This document shows positions 1 to 14,437 of a stretch of DNA of 64,000 nt, piece after piece. Location of the stretch: the NCBI GenBank assembly GCA_009760885.1, contig CM019693.1:2670300-2734299 (forward strand), given 5' to 3'. Each line of letters starts with the position of its first letter. The first letter of the stretch is position 1. This stretch comes from Achatina immaculata. Lineage: Eukaryota; Mollusca; Gastropoda; Stylommatophora; Achatinidae. A program made the position numbers and the translations under genes. The notes beneath the pieces were generated by a model that had not been told where the DNA came from, did no database searches, and saw only the letters and a list, made by a program, of their open reading frames with translations.

Positions 1-165
1 ATACCTGTGAAAAAGCAAAGGATATCACACTTGAATGCTGAGAGTAATGAGAGAAAGGCAGGCAAGCCAGCTGAGGCTCCAATTATAGCAGAAAATGATG
101 GCGACGGAGGCACATCTGCTCGAGCCACGCGTGCCCGTGGGAGAGGAAGTAATCTTAAATCTGAG
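1..165 (+). CDS. MORC2: MORC2 exon a (partial at window start)
   Basis: The reading frame is open from base 1 (ATA CCT GTG), so this exon continues, or has its acceptor, upstream of the window. It ends GAG|GTGAGC at 165/166, phase 0. It encodes about 55 residues, hydrophilic and disordered-looking, with a basic patch (KKQR), a Gly/Asp-rich stretch and ATRARGRG. This corresponds to the charged linker before the chromo-like domain in human MORC2. The GTG at 7 is an ordinary valine codon, not a start. Confidence 0.75.
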
Positions 166-3100
166 GTGAGCTGGTGTAAGAAAAACTGCTTGAGGTTTCT
201 CGGAAGTAAGTATGCATTCATAAATGTGAGTGAATGGTAAATTGGTGTTTTTGTGAATATTCTTTGAAGTTTGTCATTGTCATCACTGAAACAGGATCAT
301 CATCATCATGTACCTTTAGGCATTGGTGGTCATGCTTCATCACAAATCTTGGACCTTGACATTTTTTTTTTTTTCATCAGCCCAGTTCGATGATTTTTGT
401 TTGTTTGTTTGTGTTGTAATAATAGACTGTACGTTATTTTGTCTCTTATTTTTCTGATGCCACTTTCCCCATTTATCTTTCCTGTTACGATGTTTTTCAA
501 GCTCTCCTCTTCTCATTATATGTTAAGTGAATGATAACTGTCGAAGATGCTGTCCATTTTGGCAATGAGCGACCCATGTTGGCATTAGGGTTGGCGAACC
601 ATAGGTGACCTAGACCCTGTCTTACCTTTCTGTTGACACACACACACCCCCCCCCCCCCGTAACAGGCCTTGCATCGGCATAGTCCCCATGGTGGTGGAG
701 CCCACTAAAGAAGTAGTGCACACCTTCTACTTTTTAGCTGCATTCCGGGACTGAAAAAAATAGCTGGCGTAACCTGCTCCCAAGTTGACATGATGCATTG
801 GCTTCAAAGAACACAGGCTTACAGTTCTGGGAGGATAGAAGATGAGACATTTGCTTTTCTTAAACGTTACCTGTTTGTCAGCTGTATATGGTATTCTTAA
901 CATTCATCTAAGAAACCACATCTCTGTTGCCTGTAGTGATCTTTGCATTGATCTGTTGATCGTCCATGACTCACTTCAGTAGAGAAGGATAGGCCTAGTG
1001 TAGCATTTTAGAACTCTCTGATGTTCAGTGATAGAGATACATGCAGACAGGATCATGCTCAGCACAGATTTTCAGCTAATGTGCTATAATGCATATTTAA
1101 CACAAATATGTGTAATTTTGTTCCACACTCATGTTTGCTTAATGCTTCTTATTGTTATATTCATAGTTGTTTTGGTCATCCTGTATTCTTGTCTTCCTGG
1201 GATGTTCCAGGACAGTTTTAATAGAAGTGCAGGTCAAAAATGTTCATCTAAGGGGCAAAAACAAACAAAAAGATTATGGATGTAATTTAACTACATGATA
1301 TAGCAATGCTAATGTCACGGTATAGCTGCAGGCGTTTATGTTCTTCATTCATTATCTCTCCGTATCCCCCCCCCCCCCCGACACCTCTAGCGGCTATAAT
1401 GTTTCTATTGCCCCCCCCCCCACCCCTTTCTCCCACTTGTTCTCCTCCGCTCTATCGGGCATCTTTTGTTTGGAGGCAGTGTGGTTTTTCCTTCTCCCTT
1501 CGACCACACACGTTTCTGTTTTCGACTTGGAGGAAGACACATTCATATAAGTTCTTCGTGTTTTTGTTTCGTTGTGTATGTATCCTCGAATAAGGCTCAC
1601 GCTGAAATATCGGATGTTGTATGTTTTTCATTTATACATTCTCATACTTTCTATTCGTTTTTTTTCTCACCTTACTCCCTCCCTCACTTTGTAAAACTGC
1701 ACCATACACCTCTATCTACCTTATTTATCACGGTATAGCAACACTAACTACACAGTATAGTAATGCTAACTACACAATATAGCAGTGCTAACTTACACAA
1801 TGTAACATTGCTAACTACACAATATAACAGTGCTAAAACTATTTTGCAGACTGTAGTTGATGAGAATGAGGCACAGCCAACTGAGACTAAAGACATCAAG
1901 GATACTGATGAAGAAGGTACTGAGAACTTGTTGCTTGTGTGTGTTGTTAAATGTTTAGAATTGTGACCCAGAATAGAAAATCAAAATGAATGAATGTTTC
2001 ATGAACTCGACATTAAATAGGTGGATGAGAAGTGATTGAAGCACTCGTTTCTCATGACAGATGTTGATGGTTCAAAACTAGCTAGAGGTGCCATAGTCAT
2101 CCAGCTGTAAGAATGGTACCTGGCTCCTGGTGCTGGGGAAGGAAAGGCACTGAGGGTGTGGTACAGACCCTCAAGTGTACAGGTTAAGGAACATATGCCA
2201 CCAATACCTGGCTCATGTGGCAATGTAAGGCTATCCTTAACCTTTTTTACCTACCTGCAGTAAATAATCACAGTGAATGGATACTTCATTAACTGTACAT
2301 TTCTCTTCTCCACAGATGTTATAGGCAGCAGAGTGGAAGCTCAGGTCAATAATAAATGGTGAGGAAGTTTTTCACTTTTGAGGCTCTGAAGCACTTTGTA
2401 ATGTTTTTTTTTAGTTCAACAATGGTATTACTCCTTTCATGGTTTACATATTTTTTGTTGTTGTAATATTACCATTTTTGATTTGCCATTAGTTTATTAT
2501 TAATAGTGTTATTATTATTGTGTACTGTGCCAGAGAGTGTTGGTGATCATGTTTTTCTCTTTTTTTTCCATGCTACTTGGTCAGTCCACTGAGATATTTT
2601 TCTGTTGGCCTTCTTTTCCCTGGGAATTTTTCAGTCATTACTAGATTGTTGTGTCTTCTCATGGCATGTCCAAGAGGTTTTGACTTTCTTTTTTTTTTTT
2701 TTTTTCTCCCTATCAAACTACATGAAGTTTTCATTGTTCTGTCACTTCTTTGAGGAACTCCATTTATTTTTCTGCTGTCCGGGGTATTTGTTGCATCTTT
2801 TGCCAACGTTTTGTTGCTTCCAATTTCTTTGTTATCTTTTTATTGACTTCCAGGTTTCACAACATATAGCAGTATATCTATATAGCACTGTAATACTCTT
2901 TTCCTCAATTTTAAGGACATCTTCTTCATCTGGTAGCAACATATATATATATATATATATATATATGCTCAGAGTCTGACCTCTTCCAAAGCAGTCTTTT
3001 CCTGAGTAAATTGTATGACTCAGTTATCAAGTAATTTAACCTAACTACTGTCTTGTCTAATACTAGTAAATTACAAAACGATAAGTTTTAGATATTTTGT

Positions 3101-6100
3101 ATTTTTATTTTGTAAATGGTAGATTTTTAAGGGGATGCATCTTTCCCATCGCAACATATGCCTGTGAGACCTGGACACTAACAAAACAGCTGAGAAACAC
3201 ATAAATACCTTTGAATGTAAATGCTACAGAAGCGTTCTTCAGATATGGACACAAAAAAAGAAAAATATATCCATACTACAAGAACTTAATATTGAAGAAG
3301 GCTGGCTAGTAAAGAGTATTAAAGAGAGAAAACTTAAATATTTTGGACACATCAAACGTCATGATAATCTAGAGAAGACCATCTTGGAAGGGTACATAAT
3401 GGGAAAAAGAAAGAGAGGAAGACCAAGGCGGAGATGGCTGCAAGACATCGTTGGTAATCTTCAAATGGATGCAGCAGAGCATCTTGCTTACAACTGAGAG
3501 GCCTGCAGGAGAGCTGTTAGGTAAGGAAAGTTCCGCAAGGCACATGCAAATGACTGACAGAAATGGTAGATTCCTTTTCTTTCAATTGCAGATACTGAGT
3601 TATAGAATAGTACGACAAATTCTTTCCTGTTGGTGGCAAAAGCACAAATGCTGAACATGACATAGCTACTTTTGCTCAAACTACTCTTATAAGGTCATTA
3701 TTTAGATATCTCTTGCAGCAAGTCATTTGTTATGAAGACACTATTTTAGTGCTTCAGATGAAGCAGTCATGCAGCTGTTTGGAACGGCTTCAGATTTAGT
3801 CGTAATAATTTATTTGGCTTTCATGACCATAGGAAAATTGGGGGAAAAAAAAAATGCTTTGCTTTTCATGGAGTATTTTTAACTCTTTCCGTGCCTTGGG
3901 TCGTTGTAGCAAACTTTCCGGTTTCCCGATTTGTACATAGGATCGATATAGCGACTCTTGGTTTGTTTTGATAAAACAACTGGTGTAACATTTAGATTGT
4001 GCATATTTCGTCCACATTTCCGGTGACACTTTTCAAAATTGTGAAAGAGTGCTTAGTTACGAGCAATGCTGAGCGAGAAAAAGGAAGAGAAACATTGAAA
4101 ATTTTCCATTTTTGATGATGTAGATAGGGTTATGGACATGGCCTGTGACCACCCCACTGCTCTTGAATGTATCCCAAGTAGATCTAGACATATTAGACAA
4201 CTGGAGAAATAGTTAGGAGGTTATTTCAGACATTAATTTAGCGAGAATGCAACATAGAATCAGAATACGAGATCGACAAGTAGAACTAGACATCTCAGAT
4301 GGTAAGTAGTGTAGATCTAGACCTAGCTGATGGTGAGCTGGACACAATCATTGTCTAAAAACATCACATTACTTCTTTTTTCCTAAAAAAAACTGCATTT
4401 ATGAAATTTTCATAAATTTAATTCTACTTTGAAACATAATAAGTACACGGAAGTACATGGAAATACTGTTTTCCATTCCATTTTACAACTATACCCCCTA
4501 AACATATCAAGACCTGCGGTTTTATTTCGCCATCCAACTAACATCAGCGTTTCTTCTTGTGGCACGGAAAGAGTTAAACAAAGGTCAATGCCCTTCTCAT
4601 TAGCATTTAACATTTTGAGATATGCATCTTTTATTTTGAACATTTTTTGCTTTTTTTAAAAAATATTTGTCAGTGATATTTTTGTCATTGAAGATTTTAT
4701 TGTGTATTTATTACGTTATTGTCACAGCTTTGTCTTCTGAGAAACATTTCAGCAATCTGCCATTTAACTCTGTGTGTGTGTCTCATTTAAATCTGTTTCC
4801 ATTGCTGTTGGTAGGGATATTTGTAAGAATTCCGCCTGCTGTTTTTAGGTAATTTTTTTTCTCGTGTTGGCTTTTGGTCATTTTTCAACTCATCTTTCAA
4901 TATCCCTTGTCATTCTGATGTGCTTCTCCACCCCCACCCCCCCTTTCTGTTGCCTTCTTTCAGGTATCCTGGCACTGTGACACAGGTAAATTCTGATGGC
5001 AGGTGGAAGATTAAGTTTGATCATCATCCCAAAGACAAATATGATAAATGGTAAGTTTTTTTTTTTCCTTTTCTGATTTGTTCATGAGACCCATATGCTC
5101 TTTCCTGCAGAGGGAAGGGAGTCAATATACAAGGGGAAGTCACTAAGTAACTCGCAAATGCCTGTTACAGAAAAACTAAATGTGACAGTAATTTGAAAAC
5201 TTAATTTTTGAACCTACATTATTCCCCTATTTCTCAACATAACCGCCACCAACATTGATACATTTGTCCCATCGTGTAATCAGTGATGCAACAATACCCA
5301 TGGCGTAAAAATCGGGAGTCCGATTTCTGAACCTTTTTTTACTTCTGTTTCTACCTCTTCATCACTTGAGAATCTTCTCCCTTTCAATGGACCAAACAGG
5401 TGAAAATCACTTGGAGCTAAGTCAGGACTATAGGGTGGATGTTCAAGAACTTTCCAACACAGCTGGCTAATTTTCTTTTGGGTTAACTGAGCCGTATGTG
5501 GTCTGGCATTGTCATGAAGGAGAAGCACACCTCTAGTCAGCAGACCAGGACGTTTTCTTCAAATTGCATCCCATAGCATCGACAGAACTTCACAGTACAA
5601 TACGGAATTCACACTGTCACCATACTTCTGGAACTTGGTTAACAACACTCTTTGATAATCCCAGAACACTGTCAGCATAACCTTCCCTGCAGAAGGTGTA
5701 ATCTTGAATTTTTTTGTGCATGGCGATGATGGGTGTTTCCATTGCATTGAGGCACGTTTTGATTTGGATTGGTAGTGGTGCACCCAAGATTCGTCTCCAG
5801 TAGTAATCCTTTGGAGCATGTCTTCACCTTGATATGCATAATGACAGAGATGCTGCAATGATAAACCAGATCAGTTCATTTTGTGTTCATCATTCAGATC
5901 ATTGGGTACCCAACGTGAGCAAACTTTCCGAAAATTCAATTGCTCATGCATTATTCTGTAGGCTAATCCATGTGAACATCCGATTGCACTTGCTACACTG
6001 TCTATCATTACTCATCTATCCTCTCTGATAATCTCATTCACATGTTGCACAGTCGCTTCTGTTGCAACCTGAACAGGACGGCCAAGTCGGACTTTGTCAA

Positions 6101-9100
6101 CAGTTTCGATGCGTCCCTGAGAAAATTCTTTTAGCCAGTTGTAGACCGCTTTACATGATAAACACTTTTCAGCATAAATTGTAATCATTTCCTTATGAAT
6201 GTCCTCAACTGAATGTCCTTTAGCCCACAAAAATCGCACTACACTTCTCTGTTCTTCTTTGGTACACACTAACAGTTGGGTAGCCATTTTGTTATTGCTT
6301 TGCACATGCGCATGTAACTCCCAGTGCCCCCTATTTACAACTATTATAAAGTTGGTTGATGTACTATCTAAGGATATAATTAAATATTAATTGATAACTG
6401 CCGCTGATAAAATATTTAAATTTGTGAGTTACTTAGTGACTTCTCCTCGTAATACAGATCAGCCTGAGGTGAAGAAAGATATGAAGATGGCTGAGCTGAA
6501 GGACATGTTCAGACTCCTTTAAGAACATATCCCATTTCAGGCAAATCCTGCATTCACAATAACCTATTCCCACCAAGTTTGTGATATTACTCTTTTATTG
6601 ATTTTTTATTTTTCCCCTCATTGGACAGTAGTGCAGGAGAGAACATTTATTGGGAAAAGCCTTCATTTTTCCTTTGTCTTATTTACTTATATTTTATTTA
6701 TTGTATTAACTTTTGAGTTGATGATTTCTGAACCTGTTGCACGAACTATTTCCATAACATAAGCTTAGAGAAACTTAACTCTTTCACTCCAAATTAAATT
6801 TCCATACTCTGGCATAATACATTTTGATGGAAACTGGAAGGAAGTTACTGTACAGTGAAAAAAAAAATATGGGCTGGGTTGGAAATGTGCTACTTTTCAT
6901 TTTATAGACCTTGCCTAAACATTACTCTGAGCACTGATTTGCGTAAGCACTGCCTGTGTTGTTTTGGAGTGATAGAGTTAATGCTGCTAAAGCAGCCCTT
7001 TTCATTCTTTTTTTTTTTTTTAACCCTGGTTGTACCAGGTTACAACTTTCCCTGTCTCCAAGAACTCATTTATAACAGTTATTTTTTCTGCTGCTTTCAA
7101 TACTTTGGGATGGTCATTGAGTTACTGGTGTAATAATTCAGTAATAATTGGCTGGTTTTTTTGTTTGTTTTTTTTTAAGTTAAAAGAAAAAAAAATTGAT
7201 ACTTTTCTGTGGATTCCTTCATAAACTTGTTGAATTTTGCTTTTAAATTGCAATCTCTTGTTGAACCCCAAGTGAGCTCTCACAGAATGCCAAGGTTGTA
7301 CAGAACCCTAATTGTGAAACCCTGCACTGAAGGGTTACCAGTACTTCCAAATGAGTGTTAGAATTGAAAACCTTAGAAAAAAACCCTTGGAAAAAAAAAA
7401 AAAAAGGGGGGAGTTTGATTGTGAATTAAGCTTAGGTTTTCTCCTTCTCACTTGATGGTGCCGTTATACGGTGGCTCGTTCTTTATCTAATCCAGAAGAA
7501 CAGGTAAATTTATGTAATTACACGTTAAAATGTGCAAAAAAAAGCTGCAGATTGTGGAACACATGTCTTGGTGGTCCAGGATTGTGCTGATAATGGAACT
7601 GTATATGAGATTTCATTTTTTTTTTTTTTAATGCTGCTATTTTTTTTTTTTTTTAAGCTTAGAAAATGAAATCTCATTTTTTATCTCACGTTTTTTTTTT
7701 TTTTATCAGACCAAATAATGAACAGTAATGAAAAAAAAACAAGACACCCCCTATATTGCCTTGACTTTGACACCTCAAGGGAAAAAGAAAGAGGGGCAGG
7801 TCATTGGGGGCATGAAGACACACAATACAGAAGGAGCTAAAGGATGCAGGAAAGACATGGTTTGAGGTATCCCGACTTGCTCAAGACAGGATTGGCTGGA
7901 GAACCTTTGTTGATGTTCCATTGGGAGTACAGAGTACGGATGATGAAATGTCTGAATTTAAAATATTGTTTTAGATTGGTGCATGATCTTGAAAACGGAG
8001 GTCATATTAGCACAAGAGTATGAAACCACCTGTAAGGAGATCCACCAAGGGTTGTAAGAAACAAAGGTCACCCACAAAAGAGGTGGAAGGAGGAAATTAA
8101 AGGAGACCTTAAATATCCCATTACGCAAAGCAAATCTCCAAGCCATATCAAGACATCTGTTAACACTGAAAGGTATATGAGGAAGGAGACGAGACAAGAC
8201 AAAACCACCAAAATAAAGCTGCTTGATTGTGCAAAAAAAAAAAATATGAGCTAAGAAATTACTTCTTTTTCCTCATGTAAAGGGGATGAAAAAGTAAGGG
8301 AAAACAAATGAAGAGGTAGGAAAATAGATTGTAAACACCTGGCAAAATTAGTTGCTTGTTTAATTATGCTTCAGAGTCTTATAGAAGGCACTAAAGTGTC
8401 TGCAAACAGGTGGCCATAATGTGCTTGCCACTCGTGTTTTAGACAGGCGATGTGAACAAATTAGCATTTCAGACAAAGCTGTCGCACCCATTATGGACCC
8501 TGCAAGGAAATCGGCACTCCAGAAAGTTATGCGGTGCCCATATTCAACGCCCACCCCCCCACAAGCTGTTAACACAAGGGGAAGTTAAGAAGCTTTCACA
8601 AGATATGTGCTTGTGGTCTGTAATCAGCAGCTTCTTGGATTGGGTTATTGTCCCTTGTCTTCACCGCTTAACATTTTTCTCACGCCTCATGCTTTAGGAG
8701 TTTTGCAAATTAGAGGTTTAATTTTTTTTTTATTATTATTATTACGAGTCAGGATATGTATTTCTTTATATTTTTTCAGAGTTTCGTCGACATCAGTTTT
8801 GTTAAGCAAAACAGTTAACTTGACAGTGATAATGTGGGCTTATTTCTTCAAGTTCTGTCACCAGTGGAAAAAGATGATATATTCTGCTACAGACCATGGT
8901 GTTGTGCAGTGTTTTCTCAACTCGTTTTCCGGGGGGGGGGTAACCTCTAAAAGTTTGGTTTTTTTTTGCATTTTTGTAAATCTGTTTTCTGTTCTGTCTC
9001 AAGAGATAGTGGCATTTGCAGTCAGGACATTCTCATATCTGCTCTGTTGCTCTTTCCAGTAAAAGTGTTTCTTCTGCCTCGTCAATCCAAGACATCCCAG

Positions 9101-12100
9101 TCTTGATGTGCCTCCACACGCAGTGTTGAAAGGAGGGGATAATCTGAGGTTGGCCTTCCATTTGCATGCTTGTGTCATGCCCTCATGCTGACTAGCACCA
9201 CAAAGTACGTCTTAGTCAGGAGTGGTGTATCCCTGGTGCATCCCAGAGCTGCTCTCCAGCTTTGATATCTGGCTCAGAGGACAGTGCAGTGGAGTTTCCA
9301 TTAAGAGAGATCACTGCTTAAAGTTCCTGGGCATTCTCATTTGACAGGTCGTTATCTTTCAAACAACATGTGGGCAGTGTAGTGGAGAAAGCAAAGAAAG
9401 GAGTTAATGTTTTCAAGGTTTCCAGCAATGCATACTTGTCTTGCTAAAGCAGTCGATGGTGATGTCAGTTTTGAATTGTAAATCAGATAATGGAAGCAGA
9501 AAAGGGTTTTTTTTTTTTGGATGGTTCACAGGCAAAGAATGGAACCAATGGGCCACAATCCCCTCATTGCAACCAACATTATAACCATGCAACACATTAT
9601 GGTCAGTAACTGCAGGCAGTAATAGATAGCCTGCAGTAGAAGAGTCATCTTGTCCCATTTATCAATATTTAACCAAAAGAGACAGCAGACTCAGTGATAG
9701 AAATTGGAGCGCAGTCTCCAGACAAGACATCGTGTAAGAGAAATCAGCAGCTAGCCGTATCGTACCAAAGCTGCTGCAACAGATAGTGAGAGTTGTATAA
9801 CACCATCTACTGGAGTGACCTATTCTGGAGGATCTGCAGAAATTTCTTCCACTATCAGTTCTGTCTGTCAGCAACACATTGTGAAGAGATTACAGAACAG
9901 CTAGAAAAAAAAATACCTGGCACAAGAAGAAAAGGAAGTGAAAGTTCATAAACTTGAGGATCAGAATAACATAGCTACATATAACTTTGTTCTTCTGACG
10001 CTCCAAAATGTCCCGCCCTTTCTCCCCCCCCCCCCCCCCCCTCCTTTCTCCCCTGCCCAAAAAACATTTTTTATCATTTATTTGATTTGTTGACTCTTGA
10101 ATTCCAGTCACTCTTTTGTGTAATATGTAATCCATACTTCAGCTAACAGAGTTACTAGAAGCACAAAACTAAATATCTGTTCATGTAGTTTGACCTTTAC
10201 TGAGACGTCTAGCCAGAATGCTTCCTGCAGTGAGTGTGGTGTTTAAAGTGTCAGTGATATAGTGTAGGGGCAACATTGTGACCGGTTGTCCTAGTTTTCA
10301 TAGGACTCCATGTCGTTCAGAGCCTAATGTCATCGTAACCCGAGAACAACTTTAGTTTTGCGGGCGCAGGTGACAACATCTTTAACATATTAAAGTGAAA
10401 ACAGCCTTGCAGATAGGCCGAAAACAACTTTAGCATGTATAGATATAAGTGAAAACAGCTTTAGCATGTATAGATATAAATGAAAACAGCTTTGCAGATA
10501 TAGCTGAAAACAACTTTAGCATGTATAGATATAAATGAAAACAGCTTTCGCGTGCAGATGCATGGCATGATTCTCCGGAGCAGTGGTTGGTAAACATTGA
10601 TGTACAAAGTAGTTTGAACCAGAGATTTTCATGGTTTTTTTTTTTTGAAAAAAAGGGGGGGGGGAGCCTTTACTGTCTTGTAGCTTTTCTTTGATCGATC
10701 ACTGTACTTCCGATAAGCCAGTATAATCACCGCTTTATGAAGGCAGACTTTTTTTTTTATTTCACCATTTTTATTATTTTTAAAAAAATCAAGCAAATGC
10801 AAGACGACATGTATTCAGGTTTTGTTTCTTAAACGCACTTAATCTATGCAAAAACTAAGTTGCGTTTAATCTGTGTGTATATGTGGGGGTTGGGGGTGGG
10901 GGCCGGGTAGAAAGCACAGTAGCAGAAGAAAGAAAAGAGGAAGAAAAATAAAAAAAAAAGGGAAATGCTACAAAATGTCAAGACGGTTATTAGTGTATCC
11001 AGGATTTAATTATGTGCTAGGGAGGGCTGTAATGGCTGTATTGCTGAGCGTGTCAGTAAGTGCAAATTGTTTTTATGGCTATCGCGCTATGGAGAAGCAC
11101 CTTTTAAATCTGCTAAGGGCCGGTAACTCAGAGACCCATTCCTGTCATGGAAGAAGGAAGGGACGCAACTCGTTGAGAGTTTTGTTGGGGAGGGGGAGGG
11201 GTTTAGCGGAAGGAAGGAAGTTGGTTGAAATGGCTTGTCGTTGTCGCTTGTTATCGTGGCCGAAAACGACTGTTTGTAGCTTGTAGATAATATCTGAAAA
11301 TAACTTGAAGCAGAAATCAAGAAGATCGACTGCAGTTGAAGACAGAAGAAACAGCACAGGATAGAAATAAATGGAGAGCCTTTGTTGATGGTATTGTGCC
11401 CCAGATAGGGGTGGTGAATGCGAGGAAGGAAGGAAGCCTGCAGGTGGAACTGAAAAAAAAAAGTTTTTAGTGTAAAGACGAGTCCTAAAATGCTATATTG
11501 AACCTATCTTGTTATATGGAAGTGAGTCATGGACAATAGGCAGGTCTGCACAAAAATCATTGGAAGCAGCAGAAATGTGGTTTATTAGAAGAATGTTGCG
11601 AATCCCCTGGACAGCAAAAATAGCTAATGAAGAATGTATGAGAGAGATGGAGAGACAAAAAAACCTTGTCAAAAAGATAAGAGAGAGACAATGTACTTTC
11701 ATAGGACATGCAATGAGAAGAGGGGGGATTGAAAATATTATAACAACAGGAAAAATAGAAGGAAGAAGATCAAGAGGAAGACCAAGAGAAATGATACTGG
11801 ACAGTCTGACGGGATGGTGTGAGAGGAGATCACCGGCTGAGCTGATGGCCTGCATGAAGGATCGTGTACTCTGGAGAAGCTTAATAGCCAGTGCCAGTCG
11901 GCACGGCACATGATGATGATGAGTGTGTAGACATAACAGAGGACATTGTTAAGTGAGAATAACATCCCGTGATGAGACTGAAAAACTCGCCGAAAACAGG
12001 AAATCTTGGCCACCTACCATGTGAGAGCCATATGTGACGTTTAACATCACGGGAAGGATTAAGATGTAAGAAATCAGGAACAAAAACTGCTCGTAGCGTG

Positions 12101-14404
12101 CAGATGCAACTGAAAATAGGTGTATTTATATGTTAATTAAGGTTGATGAAATGACTTGATGGCACGGTGGCCAAGATCTCAACTGGAGACACTACTTTTC
12201 ACACCCAAATCCGCCATGATATCTTCGTTTGAAATCTTTTCACCGCAGCTATCAGTTGCCGATTATTTGTGGAGACAGTGTCACATTGTTTAGTCTCGTG
12301 GATTTTTATAAAACTCGAACTCAAAACTTATTTAAAAACAGGTTTTTTAACAAATAAAAGAAGCCGTAAAATTACAGGTATTATCATTCTGAAGACCAAA
12401 AAAAAAAAAATCAGGTTTTACAAATGTTTGTTCACATTGTCGTTTTTATCAAAAGATTATCTGTGATTATTGGGGTCAAACGGTAACGATGACGTCTTAT
12501 CATCTAGTAGAAGCACCTGGGGCAGTGGTTGTAAAACTTTTGTTCGGCCACGGACCCTTTTTCCAGTCTGAGAACAGTTGTGGATCTCCTTTCCAGTCTG
12601 AGAACAGTTGTGGATCTCCTTTCCAGTCTGAGAACAGTTGTGGACCTCCTCTCCAGTCTGAGAACAGATGTGTATCCCCTTTCCAGTCTGAGAACTGTTG
12701 TGGACCTCCTTTCCAGTCTGAGAACTGTTGTGGACCTCCTTTCCAATCTGAGAACAGTTGTGGACCCCCTTTCCAGTCTGAGAACAGCTATAGGCCCCTC
12801 ACTTAAAACGATAGATAGAACCCAGGCGATGCTAAGATTTTTTTTTAATCAAGCCGAGTCGGTTGCTGGTCCATGGACCCCCGGGATCTGAAAACTCCAG
12901 GTTAAAAACCACGGACCTAGGGGATATAGTGCCCTTATTTTCCTTTGGCCTATTAGAGGATAATGTGGTCAGCATCAGTCCAGGCTGCTTTTATTTCTCT
13001 AGCTCCAAGACGAGCCAGGTACATTTGTTTCGTGCATTTAGTTCACCTCCTGTTGCAGGAATTTATCCCTCCCTGCGCTATGCAGGAATTTATCTTCTCT
13101 ACCTAATGCAGGAATTTATCTTCCCTGCCTGTTGCAGGAATTTATCTTCCCTGCCTGTTGCAGGAATTTATCTTCCCCTCCTGATGCAGGAATTTATTTC
13201 CTCCCTTCCTAAGACGATGACCTGGAATGAATTTCCATTTGCCTCTGCGGTTGCGGCCCATAAGACGCTATCACAACTTCTTCCACGGCTTTGTAGGTAC
13301 AGGGAAAACTTGTTATATATGCCATGTGTATGTTCTTTCTGTCAGTCAGTGCTCGTGTACAAGCGTGTAGTTGGAGGAGGACGACAGCAGGAAGAGAGAA
13401 AGGAAGATAACAGTTGAGAGAGGTTCGGAATTGATACTGTACTCATTTTTTGTTTTAAGACGACGAAAACAACAGGCCTTGACCCGGTGGCACTGCAAAC
13501 CAGGTCCACCCGTAATGAGAAGTGGACCATGCCCCCGGCATTCAGTGTGCAGGGCAGGCCTCGAACATCTCACTTTGTTCAAAAATAACGACGCTTTTGT
13601 TTTTAACCAAAGGGCATGGTTGATCAGGGTGCCTGCCAAGAGGACACGTTGACCTCAGTCACTTCGATCTTAGCCAAAAAAGGCATTTTCACTCAGAGAA
13701 CCAGTGAAACAAATGCAAGTTCTGAGTGAAAAGCTGTCATATTGAGTTTGCTGGTACTTGGCCACGCCCCTCAGGCTGCAGGGGAGAGGAATATTTGGAG
13801 ATTTTTTTTTTATTTTTAAGTACTAGAGAAAGTAAAATAACTATGAAAACGTTGAGCCCAGAAAGAGAGAGAAACTCCAGCAAACTTTACGGCAACAGGA
13901 AGAGATCAAACCGGATTAGCTTTCAGGTGCACGGAGGTAATGGACACCTCTGAGGACACGTTTAGATCCAGCTACCATGGGGGGTCGCGGTGTTAATTCC
14001 AGCGCGCAGACTCCCGAACAAAAGGTTTTGTGTTACAGTCGGACGGTGATTGGTGGATTGTCTGAGGGCACGCCCCTTTTCTTGACTTCAAAAGGCGGAG
14101 TACTTAGTTGACGAAAGTAATATCTCGGAAATGGTTCGCAGTTAGTCCACAGTTTCAAGTTTATAGCCCTCGCGAATAGAAGTTTATTTAAGACAGTGGT
14201 GAAATCTGTCGTTGGCAGAGGGTTTTATGAATTAGTAACGGCTTTTTGTGCTATCAGATGTACATAATACATCTTCTTGGAACGCCTTAGAAAGGCTGGA
14301 ACTGTCGAGGTAGTTTAATTAAAGTTTCCTTTAGTTGGTATGACCTAGACATGTCATCATCATCATGTGATGTGTCCACGCTGAACACTCTCCTGTATGC
14401 CGCG

Positions 14405-14437
<33 letters not shown>

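Larger units (their letters stand above)
2359..4963 (+). other. MORC2 intron c-d
   Basis: GT..AG intron of 2605 bp. It contains a (TA)n run (about 2941-2967), a LINE-a 3' end (3124-3557) and a TTAA-flanked piggyBac-like MITE (3883-4573). The remainder is T-rich sequence with no recognised feature. Confidence 0.6.

Noticed and set aside
1306..1738. Several short ORFs rich in Pro/Ser/Phe
   Set aside because: They arise from poly-C and T-rich tracts within a MORC2 intron.
12489..12891. Overlapping ORFs with repeated FQSENSCGPP / LLSSLRTVVD / LERRSTTVLR peptides
   Set aside because: They are three frames of a 30-bp minisatellite inside a MITE, not genes.
13658..13690. Minus-strand U2 snRNA-like text (CTTTTTTGGCTAAGATCGAAGTG)
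   Set aside because: Only about 23 bases resemble the U2 5' end, and the following branch-site-pairing region of U2 is absent. A similar phrase at 40607 is transposase coding. Probably coincidence or a tiny relic.
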